From positions 1-34,112 of the forward strand of contig DASRUE010000187.1 of assembly GCA_035687895.1 (NCBI GenBank): a stretch of DNA of 34,112 bases, written 5' to 3'. The DNA is from JAERML01 sp035687895. GTDB taxonomy: Bacteria > Bacteroidota > Ignavibacteria > UBA10030 > UBA6906. The notes under the pieces were generated by a model. The model saw nothing but the letters and a program-made list of their open reading frames with translations, searched no databases and was not told the origin of the DNA. Both the position numbers and the translations under genes were made by a program. Below are positions 22,727 to 31,172 of the stretch, one piece after another. How positions within the stretch are numbered: position 1 is the first letter of the stretch; the number at the start of each line of letters is the position of its first letter.

Positions 22727-25543
22727 CTAGTGGGCGTCGAGCCAGGTTTTGCCTGTCCCGATTTCCACTTTCAGCGGAACTGAAAGCCCCATGGCTTTCA
22801 GCATACATTCCATCACCAGGGCCTTCATGACCGTAGTCTCTGTTTCCGGGATCTCAAAGACAAGCTCATCGTGTACCTGCAAAAGCATCCTACTCTGCAA
22901 TTTGCGAGACTTGATCTCATTGTCCAGTCGTATCATTGCCAGCTTGATCATGTCGGCTGCCGTTCCCTGTATTGGCATGTTGATCGCCTGTCGCTCGGCA
23001 TTTCCCCTGACATTTTGATTGCGGCTGTTGATGTCGGGGAGATATCGTCTTCGTCCCAGCAGTGTGCTCACATAACCCGACCGTCGGGTAGAGTCGATCG
23101 TGTCATTGATGTATTGTTTCACTTTTGGAAATCGCTCGAAGTACCTGGCGATGATCTCCTTTGCTTCGGTCTGGCTGATCTCCAAACGATTGGACAGGCC
23201 GAACGGGCCGATGCCATACATGATACCGAAATTCACCTCCTTCGCCTTTCGTCGCATATCCCGGGTCACGTCGAGCAGTTCGACGCCGAACACCTTTGAT
23301 GCGGTGGAGGCATGGATGTCCTCGTTGTTGAGGAACGCCGCCCGCAATCCTTCGTCGCCGGATACGTGGGCCATCACGCGTAGCTCGATCTGTGAATAGT
23401 CTCCCGAAAGGAGGACATCTGTTGGGCGCTCTGCCACGAACGCCTTCCGGATCGCCCGTCCCAGCTCGGTCCGGATCGGTATGTTTTGCAGATTGGGGTC
23501 GCTGCCGGAGAGTCGCCCCGTCGCCGCGACGGTCTGATTGAATGAGGTGTGGACGCGTCGGGTTTTCGGGTTAACGAGGAGAGGGAGTGCATCCACATAC
23601 GTGGATTTCAGTTTGGTAAGCTGCCGGTAGTCAAGCAGCTTCTCAATGATCGGATGGTCGCCCCTGAGATCCTCCAGCACATTGACGTCTGTGGAGAAGC
23701 CTGTTTTGGTCTTCCGGATTGTTCGAAGCTTCAGGGTATTAAAAAGGACGTTGCCGAGTTGCTGTGTGGAATTGATGTTGAATTGCTCGCCGGCAAGGTC
23801 GAGTATCTCGCGGACCAGGTTCTCGATCTGGCGTTCGAGATCTTTAGACATCTCGGCCAGATACTTCGTGTCAAGCGCAATTCCTGCCGCTTCCATCCGT
23901 TCAAGAACACTGATGAGTGGGAATTCCAGAGTCTCACAGAGATGGAGCTGGCCATGATCAGCGAGCATCGTCTGTTGCTTGTGGTAGATCCGCAGTGTCA
24001 TGTCCGCGTCTTCTGCAGAATAGCTTGTGATAGCTTCGAGCGGGACTTCGGTGACGTGTTTTGCGTTCTTTCCCTTGCCAATGAGCTCCTCAAACGAGAT
24101 CATGCGATAGCGAAGATGTTGCATGGCAAGTACGTCGAGGTTGTGTTGGCCATCGGGGCGCAGGATGTAGCTTGCTACCATGGTATCGAACTCCACGCCG
24201 CTGACCTCCACGCCATGGTTCCTCAGGACGAGCATGTCATACTTGATATTCTGTCCGACCTTCTTGATTTCTGAATTTTGTAGCACAGGCCGAAGTCTAT
24301 CCAACACCGTTGCAATCGGCATTGCTTGCGTGGTGTGGTTGTGCGACGCCGCGATTTGACTGGCAAAAAGGGGGCCATGGTCGTTCGAAGTGCTGATGCC
24401 GGCATTAACAGGGACGTAGAAAGCCTCTCGCTCCTTGACGCAGAAAGAAAGTCCTACGAGAACGGCTGCGAACGGATTGGTGGAAGTCGTCTCTGTGTCG
24501 AAGACAAATCGTTCGGCGGCGGCCAGCGTGGATGCCAATGCGTCAAGCTGCTCCCTGGTTGTGACACAGTGGTATTGATGTTCATCAGTCGAAATATCAA
24601 GAGGCGCGGAGATTGGCTCTGGTGGCAGTTTCCGCTTAGTATCAGGGAGCATGTCGTCAAAGGGCTCTGTATCGCGAAGACGGCCTGCCAGAGCTTTGAA
24701 TTCCAGTTCCCCGAAGAGTCTGATGAGCTGGGAAGTGTCCCGCCGCGCGGCGCGCAGCTGGTGGAAGTCGATGTCGACGGGGACGTTCGTATCAATGGTC
24801 ACCAGCTTGCGCGAAAGGAAGGCTTTCTCCCGATGGGCAATGAGTTTCTCCCGGACACCCTTCTGTGGAATTTCATCCACGTGTTCATAGAGCTCCGGAA
24901 TCGACCCGAACTTCTGAATCAGGGGGATTGCGGTCTTTTCTCCGATGCCTGGAACGCCAGGAACATTGTCCGATTTGTCACCGATGAGTCCCAGAACATC
25001 GATGACTTTTTCCGGGGTGACGCCGAACTTCTCCAGCACGCCCTTCTCATCCACAATCTCTGAATCAGCAGCGGACTTCCCTGGTTTGTACATCTTGATC
25101 CAGGGAGAGATGAGCTGCATGAAATCCTTGTCCCCTGTAACCATGTACGTTAGGACGCCTTCGCTTTCAGCCCGTCGGGCGAGTGTCCCGATGATATCGT
25201 CCGCTTCGTAGCCGGGGAGCTCCAGGAGCGGCGTGTTGAATGCCCGCACGACATCCTTTAGCTTTTCCATCTGCGAGGCCATGTCTTCCGGCATCTTCTG
25301 TCGTGTGGCCTTGTACTCACTGTAGATCTTATGTCGAAAAGTCGGTTCGCGTGTGTCGAAGACAACAGCAACATGCTCGGGCTTCTCGTCCTCGAGAATC
25401 TTCATCAGGGCTGTCACAAAGCCGTAGACCGCACTGGTGTTTTCACCTTTGCTATTGATAAGCGGACGGGTGATGAACGCAAAGTAGGCTCGGTAGGCCA
25501 GTGCCATGCCGTCAAGGAGGAAAAGTCGTTCCGGTCGAGCCAT
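22727..25543 (-). CDS. polA: DNA polymerase I
   Basis: Gap-filling and Okazaki-fragment-processing polymerase, 938 residues, with all three activities apparently intact. The N-terminal 5' nuclease domain (about 1-300) has FLLDGMALAYRAYFAF, VVFDTREPTFRH and the GLIGDKSDNVPGVPGIGEKTA helix-hairpin-helix region. The 3'-5' exonuclease domain has DTETT near residue 346, NIKYDMLVL and YSAEDADMTL, so the proofreading carboxylates are kept. The polymerase domain has motif A SGDYSQIELRV (near 709), motif B RRKAKEVNFGIMYG and motif C QVHDELVFEIP (near 886). The start is an ATG 46 bp downstream of the MFS stop, likely in one operon with it. Confidence 0.97.
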   Translation of the reverse strand: MARPERLFLLDGMALAYRAYFAFITRPLINSKGENTSAVYGFVTALMKILEDEKPEHVAVVFDTREPTFRHKIYSEYKATRQKMPEDMASQMEKLKDVVRAFNTPLLELPGYEADDIIGTLARRAESEGVLTYMVTGDKDFMQLISPWIKMYKPGKSAADSEIVDEKGVLEKFGVTPEKVIDVLGLIGDKSDNVPGVPGIGEKTAIPLIQKFGSIPELYEHVDEIPQKGVREKLIAHREKAFLSRKLVTIDTNVPVDIDFHQLRAARRDTSQLIRLFGELEFKALAGRLRDTEPFDDMLPDTKRKLPPEPISAPLDISTDEHQYHCVTTREQLDALASTLAAAERFVFDTETTSTNPFAAVLVGLSFCVKEREAFYVPVNAGISTSNDHGPLFASQIAASHNHTTQAMPIATVLDRLRPVLQNSEIKKVGQNIKYDMLVLRNHGVEVSGVEFDTMVASYILRPDGQHNLDVLAMQHLRYRMISFEELIGKGKNAKHVTEVPLEAITSYSAEDADMTLRIYHKQQTMLADHGQLHLCETLEFPLISVLERMEAAGIALDTKYLAEMSKDLERQIENLVREILDLAGEQFNINSTQQLGNVLFNTLKLRTIRKTKTGFSTDVNVLEDLRGDHPIIEKLLDYRQLTKLKSTYVDALPLLVNPKTRRVHTSFNQTVAATGRLSGSDPNLQNIPIRTELGRAIRKAFVAERPTDVLLSGDYSQIELRVMAHVSGDEGLRAAFLNNEDIHASTASKVFGVELLDVTRDMRRKAKEVNFGIMYGIGPFGLSNRLEISQTEAKEIIARYFERFPKVKQYINDTIDSTRRSGYVSTLLGRRRYLPDINSRNQNVRGNAERQAINMPIQGTAADMIKLAMIRLDNEIKSRKLQSRMLLQVHDELVFEIPETETTVMKALVMECMLKAMGLSVPLKVEIGTGKTWLDAH

Positions 25544-25589
25544 AGTGAGATTCAGAAGTAATTTGATAAATGGCGGCAGGGCGTACAGA

Positions 25590-26828
25590 TCAGATCTGTG
25601 CTGAATCTGCCGAGGTTTCTCCCGGTCTCGTGGATTCTTGCCTGATTGGTTCCTCGTCCAGGTTTCGCCAGACGATGAGGCTCATTGTCACCAGCATGCA
25701 ACTGTTAACCACAAATGAAGTCATGATCCCAAAGTGCCCGGCCACGAACCCGCCTAGGACTGGTCCCAACATATTCCCCAGAATGGTCAGGCTTGAGGCA
25801 ATCGCAATCATTCCGCCTCTGCGTTCCTGGGGAGCGTAGAAGCTTGTCAGTGAGTAGAGTGCGGGCAAAACCCCGCCACGTGCGAATCCCAGGAAAGCCC
25901 GCAGCAGGCTCAATTGCACAAGGTCTGCTACAACCATGTGTCCGGCGTAGACAACACCCACCACGGCGAGCGCGATCGTAAGATTCTTCTTGTATCCTTT
26001 CCGGTCATTCCGCCTGCCCCACCATGGTGCAGAGATAACCATGAAGAGACCCGAGATAGAGAATATCCCCCCTGCAAGCGTCGAAAGATACCGGGTGTTG
26101 GCCGTGAAGGTTTCGATGAAGAGGGCAAAAATTGGTTCGATCATCAAAACAGAAATTTGCCCGACCACAAGGGTAAGCCCAACGACGCGGAGACGTTTGT
26201 CCGCGTACATGAGTCGATAGTTCTCAAACACGGTATACTTCTTTCCGTCTACCGTTCCTCGTGAGATTTCCTTCACTTTTAGAACAACAACGACTCCGCT
26301 GACTGTGCACAGTGAGGCAGTGATAAAGAAAATCTCACGGTAACCAACTAGGTCAGCCAGCAGTCCACCAATGAACGGTCCGAGGACCATACCCCCGGCC
26401 GTAGCGGACTGGAGAAATCCCAGCGCGTAACCAATCCTGTCCTTTGGCGTGTTGGTGGAAACCAAAGCGAGGGCAGAGGCAATGAAGCCGCTGATTGCTC
26501 CTTGCACAATTCTGAAGAGGAACAACTGGTAGACGTCCTGCGAGAGACCAACCAGCACTTGGGAAATGGCAAGTCCAAAGATTGCGCGGACGACCATGAT
26601 CTTTCGTCCATACCGGTCACCAAGGTTACCCCAAATGGGCGTTGCGATGAACGATAGGACAAATGGGCCGGAGAAAACAAGTCCACTCCACCGCGCCAGC
26701 TCGGCAGGTTCAGTAACACCCAATTCACGAATAAAGAATGGAAGGAAGGGGACAACGAGGTTCATCCCCATCATGGCAAGAAACTGCGTGCCCCAGAGGA
26801 TGTAGAGGTTCTTACGCCATAATTCCAT
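25590..26828 (-). CDS. MFS transporter, DHA1 drug-efflux type
   Basis: 412-residue inner-membrane secondary transporter with 12 predicted helices. The loop 2-3 motif A is GNLGDRYGRK and the antiporter motif C is GMVLGPFIGGLL, which points to proton-coupled export of the MdtG/TetA-like group. A second motif-A-like GRRNDRKGYKK sits between the two halves. The substrate is unknown. The start ATG lies 3 bases after the stop of the lipoprotein gene, indicating coupled expression. The C-terminal tail is hydrophilic (EEPIRQESTRPGE). Confidence 0.88.
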   Translation of the reverse strand: MELWRKNLYILWGTQFLAMMGMNLVVPFLPFFIRELGVTEPAELARWSGLVFSGPFVLSFIATPIWGNLGDRYGRKIMVVRAIFGLAISQVLVGLSQDVYQLFLFRIVQGAISGFIASALALVSTNTPKDRIGYALGFLQSATAGGMVLGPFIGGLLADLVGYREIFFITASLCTVSGVVVVLKVKEISRGTVDGKKYTVFENYRLMYADKRLRVVGLTLVVGQISVLMIEPIFALFIETFTANTRYLSTLAGGIFSISGLFMVISAPWWGRRNDRKGYKKNLTIALAVVGVVYAGHMVVADLVQLSLLRAFLGFARGGVLPALYSLTSFYAPQERRGGMIAIASSLTILGNMLGPVLGGFVAGHFGIMTSFVVNSCMLVTMSLIVWRNLDEEPIRQESTRPGETSADSAQI

Positions 26829-26831
26829 GCG

Positions 26832-27404
26832 CTACTGTTTCTTCTGTCGCGCTTGAGCCGCCTGCCATTCTCTGAAATTGGGCAACAGACTCTTCTGGTA
26901 CGCTACTTCGGAAACGACCTTTGTCTTGATGTAAAACTCCTTCGTTTCCTTCGGCCAGAACACGATCGGCATCCAATCTCGTCCGAATACGCCATTCGAT
27001 TCCAGTAGTTGCTCAGTAGAGAGAGGATTCCCCACAAAATACATATACGGGCTCTCCTTGTCATATTGAAACAACCGGATGACAGAGAGACTATCGAAAG
27101 TGAATGACACTTCTCCAACCAGGACCCCGTTCTCTTCGTACAACCGCTTTTTCACGTTCCGGAAGCCCGGGTTCTCATTCTCCAGTTGTGTCCCTTGAAT
27201 GTAGAACTCAGTGAGCTGTTGGAAATCATCGTTCGAGATATCCAGAGTATCGTCTGCCTCCGAGAGAATGTTGACAAACTTGATGACCGCCTCTCCCGAA
27301 TTGTCGGACTTGAGCGTGATCCGGTATTCTTTGGTCTCCACGGTGAGACATCCGGACAGGAGGATTGCTGCCAGCAGAAGACTGAACGGCGCGACAAATC
27401 GCAT
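26832..27404 (-). CDS. Unrecognised lipoprotein
   Basis: 190 residues beginning MRFVAPFSLLLAAILLSGC, a standard lipoprotein signal with lipobox LLSGC and Cys19. The mature part is polar and mixed alpha/beta, with a basic Gln/Ala/Arg-rich C-terminus (WQAAQARQKKQ). I do not recognise the family. The open frame extends to 27731, but the ATG at 27404 gives the signal peptide at the N-terminus and lies 33 nt after the predicted start of a good promoter. It precedes the MFS gene by 3 bp, so it is probably the first gene of a lipoprotein-MFS-polA unit. Confidence 0.82.
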   Translation of the reverse strand: MRFVAPFSLLLAAILLSGCLTVETKEYRITLKSDNSGEAVIKFVNILSEADDTLDISNDDFQQLTEFYIQGTQLENENPGFRNVKKRLYEENGVLVGEVSFTFDSLSVIRLFQYDKESPYMYFVGNPLSTEQLLESNGVFGRDWMPIVFWPKETKEFYIKTKVVSEVAYQKSLLPNFREWQAAQARQKKQ

Positions 27405-27443
27405 ATTGAGTGGCTGAGTATTCCGGGACTTTGTTGTGGAATG

Positions 27444-27472
27444 AATATACCAAATGACGCCAGGAAATGCAA
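27444..27472 (-). promoter_or_regulatory. Sigma70-like promoter for lipoprotein-MFS-polA (minus strand)
   Basis: On the minus strand: TTGCAT (27467-27472), 17-bp spacer, TATATT (27444-27449). The predicted start near 27437 is 33 nt upstream of the lipoprotein ATG. Confidence 0.65.
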
Positions 27473-27513
27473 AGAATCGGGCGATTCCACCCGGAATGTC
27501 ATCAACCTTACCA

Positions 27514-27542
27514 TTTACTTTCTGAAGTGATTTCAGTAATGT
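27514..27542 (+). promoter_or_regulatory. Possible promoter for the SGNH hydrolase gene
   Basis: TTTACT (27514-27519), 17-bp spacer, TAATGT (27537-27542). It is divergent from the promoter at 27444-27472, about 40 bp away. The predicted start near 27549 leaves only 15 nt before the ATG at 27564. Confidence 0.5.
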
Positions 27543-27563
27543 TCTACTGCATTTCCTCACAAC

Positions 27564-28676
27564 ATGTACATCTCGATGAAGAAAGATCGCGCAAAGAAAC
27601 TTCTCCTGCTTGCCATGAGTATCGGATTCGTGGTCCTGCTCGATTTTACCGGGAGTCTCGTCTATGGGCTGCTCACAGAGGATATGAGGGACCGTTTTTT
27701 TGTTTTTGATCGGGAGATCGGCTTCATCCACCAGTCAAATGTCGAGTTTGAAGTGTCATGGCCTGAAGCGCGGTCCGGGAAGGTGGTGTATCGTACGAAC
27801 AACATCGGTTTGCGGGAAGATCGCGCAACATTAGAGCAAGCTACTGTGAACGATCGCGTAATTGTATTTGGAGATTCTCATACGGATGGTGTGGTGAACA
27901 ACAGAGACTCCTTTTCGCATGTAGCAGAAGATCTTCTGAACCGTTCATCAGAGACTCGTGTGGAAGTACTGAACGCTGGGATCGGTCTGTCCTGCATCCG
28001 CCAGCATGCACAGCTGTTGAAGCGTTTGCTTCGGCTTCGCCCTTGTGTTGCTGTTTTCACCGTCTTCGTCGGGAACGATTATGCGGACATTTTGCATACA
28101 GCAGCGGGGCCCACCTTGTATGACCGCTGGCTGAAACACAGCATCATTTTGCGAGGCCTCCGTCGCCTCGATGTCAGTCCCCGTATGAGAGCTGAACGAG
28201 TCAACCGCTATGCAATGTGGCAGAGCATGGCGCAGGCATACTACTTCAAACAACATCCCGATAGTCTAGCCCGCGCATCCCGGATGCATGAAGAGTTATT
28301 CAGTTCCATCGATTCTACTTGCCGCGAACATAAGATTGTCCCGCTTATCCTCATCCTTCCAACGAAATACCAGGTAGAGCCCGGATCCGCGGCGGAGGAT
28401 TTTGCGTCCATCGAGCATCTACTCGGATTCACTCCGGATAGGAAAACTGAAGAGGAGGTGAGTATCAATCTTCATGCAATTCTGAGGAGGCTGCGCATAC
28501 CGTTCGTTGATCTGAAGGAGCGGTTCAGTGCGGCCGCCGACTCTGCACATGCCCGGCATCTGTTCTGGCAGGCGGACCACCACTTGAGCGAGTACGGTCA
28601 CGCTGTAGCGGGTACGGTTCTCGCTGACACACTTCGTGGACTGTTGCGTGGACTACCGGCATCAGAGGCCAATTGA
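27564..28676 (+). CDS. Membrane-anchored SGNH/GDSL-family hydrolase
   Basis: 370 residues with one N-terminal membrane helix (about 12-34), so the catalytic domain is probably outside the cytoplasm. The SGNH blocks are visible: block I GDSHTDG with Ser105, block II Gly in NAGIGL, block III Asn in VGND, and the catalytic Asp/His in ADHHLSEYGH (Asp338 and His340). Members next to polysaccharide genes often act as O-acetyl or other acyl esterases/transferases on glycans; that role is inferred here from the cluster. No clear Shine-Dalgarno precedes 27564; a second ATG at 27576 is possible. A promoter for the next operon overlaps its stop codon. Confidence 0.8.
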   Translation: MYISMKKDRAKKLLLLAMSIGFVVLLDFTGSLVYGLLTEDMRDRFFVFDREIGFIHQSNVEFEVSWPEARSGKVVYRTNNIGLREDRATLEQATVNDRVIVFGDSHTDGVVNNRDSFSHVAEDLLNRSSETRVEVLNAGIGLSCIRQHAQLLKRLLRLRPCVAVFTVFVGNDYADILHTAAGPTLYDRWLKHSIILRGLRRLDVSPRMRAERVNRYAMWQSMAQAYYFKQHPDSLARASRMHEELFSSIDSTCREHKIVPLILILPTKYQVEPGSAAEDFASIEHLLGFTPDRKTEEEVSINLHAILRRLRIPFVDLKERFSAAADSAHARHLFWQADHHLSEYGHAVAGTVLADTLRGLLRGLPASEAN

Positions 28677-28701
28677 TTGTTGGTCCTGTTTGCCGTATCT
28701 T
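28673..28701 (+). promoter_or_regulatory. Sigma70-like promoter for the glycosyltransferase operon
   Basis: TTGATT (28673-28678), overlapping the TGA of the upstream gene, 17-bp spacer, TATCTT (28696-28701). The predicted start near 28708 argues that the next gene is translated from a codon downstream of it, such as the GTG at 28771. Confidence 0.6.
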
Positions 28702-28770
28702 CCTACGGCAGCTTCATTGTTTGATTCACTTTCCCTCCTAATCTTGTCTGACAGCGCGCATCCAGAGTCA

Positions 28771-29772
28771 GTGACGTCTCCAGCACAGATCGATCCCCGA
28801 ATCCTCTTTTCGTCAACACTCTTTACACCTTTCATTGAAGATGATGCCGTAACCCTATCTCGTCATTTCAGGTTGGAGAAAGTGATCGTCTCGGGTTGGC
28901 GTGCATTGCTTAAGTTGCCGGGGGGTGTGTGGCGATCGGACATCACCTTGTCATGGTTCGGCTCTGTGTATGCGGGCTATACCGTTTTTCTTTCAAGAGT
29001 AATGGGGAAGAGATCCCTCATTGTCGTGGCAGGGCTGGATGCGTCGAAGGACAAACAAATCCGCTATGGCATCTGGCTCAGTCCCTGGAAATCGGTAATC
29101 ATGCGCTACGCCTTTCGTCACGCGGATCGACTTCTTGTTGTGGATCCGTTCTTGGAGGGCGAGGCAAAACGCCTTGCGGAATATGATGGAGGGAACATCA
29201 TCAATATTCCCTTCGGCTTTGATCCGGACACATGGAAGCCGGGAGGTGAAAAGGAGAACATGGTTCTGACCGTGGCCGCATGTCACGACCGATGGAGGAT
29301 GAAAAAAAAAGGGATCGACAAGCTCTTTGCCGCGGCGGTTCTGATGCCTGATGTTCGATTTCAGATCATTGGCATCCACGCCCGCCTGATGCCTGAGGTC
29401 AACCGTGACACGCCGTCTAATGTCGAGTTGATTCCATTTGTGCCGCGGGACCGGCTGCTTGCATACTACCAGCGGGCAAAAGTGTACTGTCAGCCCTCGT
29501 ATACTGAAGGTCTTCCCAATACCCTCTGCGAGGCGATGTTGTGTGGCTGCATCCCCGTGGGGACAATTGCAGGAGGGATACCCACAGCAATCGGCGACAC
29601 GGGATACCTGATGCCCGTCAGGGATCAGCCTGCGCTCGTTCAGGCACTACGCTCTGCTCTGGCTTCGCCAGCGTCGGATGGGCTGAAGGCCCGCCATCGC
29701 ATTGCGACTGAATTTACACAAAAACGCCGGGAGAAGGCGTTGCTGGATGTTATCCGCGGGCTTGCCCAATGA
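28771..29772 (+). CDS. Glycosyltransferase family 4 (GT-B fold)
   Basis: Transfers a sugar from a nucleotide-sugar donor to a glycan or lipid-linked intermediate in the cytoplasm. The C-terminal Glycosyl_transf_1 domain is clear: PFVPRDRLLAYYQRAKVYCQPS, then EGLPNTLCEAMLCGCIPV (the E-x7-E nucleotide-sugar motif) and GYLMP. The N-terminal Rossmann half starts at RILFSSTLF. The frame is open from a GTG at 28636, which overlaps the upstream gene by 41 bp. In-frame starts at 28717 (TTG), 28744 (TTG) and 28771 (GTG) follow the predicted transcription start. I chose 28771 because it puts about 8 residues before the first beta-strand; the start is uncertain. The next gene overlaps by ATGA. Confidence 0.85.
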   Translation: MTSPAQIDPRILFSSTLFTPFIEDDAVTLSRHFRLEKVIVSGWRALLKLPGGVWRSDITLSWFGSVYAGYTVFLSRVMGKRSLIVVAGLDASKDKQIRYGIWLSPWKSVIMRYAFRHADRLLVVDPFLEGEAKRLAEYDGGNIINIPFGFDPDTWKPGGEKENMVLTVAACHDRWRMKKKGIDKLFAAAVLMPDVRFQIIGIHARLMPEVNRDTPSNVELIPFVPRDRLLAYYQRAKVYCQPSYTEGLPNTLCEAMLCGCIPVGTIAGGIPTAIGDTGYLMPVRDQPALVQALRSALASPASDGLKARHRIATEFTQKRREKALLDVIRGLAQ

Positions 29773-31172
29773 AGCGACCTCTCAAAAATCTTCTCTCCCT
29801 TGGCTTCGGCGATGCAGGGAGTCGGTTCCTTGGCTTTCTCGTAACCGTATATCTGGCGCGTGTCCTTGAACCTTCCGGGTTTGGTGTTATGAACATTGGC
29901 CTCGCGGTGCTGGGATACCTCGGGCTGGCAGCCAGTCCCGGAATTCAGATCCTTGAGGTGCGCAACGTTGCGAAGCTGGCCGGGCTTGATGCCGAGCGTG
30001 TTGGTGCTGTTGTTTCCTTTCGTCTCACGCTTGCGTTACTCCTATGGAGCGTGACCATTGCCACGGCACACCTGGTCATTGAGCAGGAGTTGATACGGAA
30101 CATCGTCATCCTCTTTGCCGCTTCACTTGTACCTCTAGCTTTTATGCTCGATTGGTTCTTCCAGGGAAAGGAAGACTTTGTTTCTGTTGGTGTGGCAAAG
30201 TTGGTGAACTATGTCGTGTATGGCCTCCTTGTTCTTGCCCTGGTGCAGGGAAAGGAGGGATTACTTATGGCAGCCGCTGCGTTTGGCGCAGGGAACGTCG
30301 CTGGTGCCGCGATGCTGTGGGTAGTCTACCGCCGACGTTTTGGGAGCGTGAAAATGCAATGGTCACTAGCCGTCTGGAAAGAGATTGCCACAGCGGGAAT
30401 TCCACTCGGGATGGCAATGTTTCTCGCGCAGAGTGCTACAAATCTCCCACCTCTTGTGATCGGAGTGGTGGTTGGGACAGGTGACGTTGGAGTGTACAGC
30501 GCCGCAATGAAGTTGGTGTTCTTTCTTCTCCTCATCGACCGGCTCTTGAGTGCCCTATTCCTTCCGGTGGTCAGTCGTTATTTTGTGACACGATCTGGTG
30601 AGGTACCACTTCTTGCAGAAATGACTGTTAAAATTATTATCGTTGCATCTCTACCGATCGTCGTGATTGGCATTATACTCGCCCCCACAGCAATCATACT
30701 CGTCTTCGGAGGTAGTTATGAGGGGGCAATTCCCGTACTCCGTATTCTGCTGGGCTTCTTCTCGTTCACGCTCTTGAACTCAGTCTACATGGGCATCCTG
30801 ATTGGTGCAGGACGCGAGAAGGAATATGCCCGGAACGCGATGGTGGGGGCGCTTCTTCTTGCGTTTCTCATCATTGTGATGACTGCGGTTGCCGGGACTC
30901 ACGGTGCCGCCTTCGGGGTGGCTGCTGGTGAATTTGTCATTCTCATGCTCATGATGCGCGCATCTAGCGTGAGTGTTCGTGTCAGGCTCGGCCCTGTATT
31001 GGTCAAGCCTCTTACTGCCGGCGTTGTCATGGCAGTTGTTGCCTATCTGAGCAACGATGCTGGGGTATTAGCAAATTGCACTCTGGCATTTGTCGCTTAT
31101 GTCGCAGCACTTGCGTTGCTCCGGGGAATCACCAGGGATGAGCTGCAGTTTTTGCGGGAGAGATTTGTATGA
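29769..31172 (+). CDS. Polysaccharide flippase (Wzx/MOP family)
   Basis: 467 residues with 12-14 predicted membrane helices. The N-terminus (RPLKNLLSLGFGDAGSRFLGFLVTVYLARVLEPSGFGVMNIG) is typical of Wzx-type flippases of the MOP exporter superfamily, which move undecaprenyl-linked repeat units across the inner membrane. The mid-protein segment FFQGKEDFVSVGVAKL and the later GSYEGAIPVLRILL are also family-like. Start and stop overlap both neighbours by ATGA, so translation is coupled. It supports the idea that the cluster builds a lipid-linked glycan; no Wzy polymerase or ligase is seen in the window. Confidence 0.88.
   Translation: MKRPLKNLLSLGFGDAGSRFLGFLVTVYLARVLEPSGFGVMNIGLAVLGYLGLAASPGIQILEVRNVAKLAGLDAERVGAVVSFRLTLALLLWSVTIATAHLVIEQELIRNIVILFAASLVPLAFMLDWFFQGKEDFVSVGVAKLVNYVVYGLLVLALVQGKEGLLMAAAAFGAGNVAGAAMLWVVYRRRFGSVKMQWSLAVWKEIATAGIPLGMAMFLAQSATNLPPLVIGVVVGTGDVGVYSAAMKLVFFLLLIDRLLSALFLPVVSRYFVTRSGEVPLLAEMTVKIIIVASLPIVVIGIILAPTAIILVFGGSYEGAIPVLRILLGFFSFTLLNSVYMGILIGAGREKEYARNAMVGALLLAFLIIVMTAVAGTHGAAFGVAAGEFVILMLMMRASSVSVRVRLGPVLVKPLTAGVVMAVVAYLSNDAGVLANCTLAFVAYVAALALLRGITRDELQFLRERFV

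Noticed and set aside
23549..24274. 241-codon plus-strand frame within polA
   Set aside because: Antisense to the exonuclease/polymerase coding region of polA; a shadow of codon bias.
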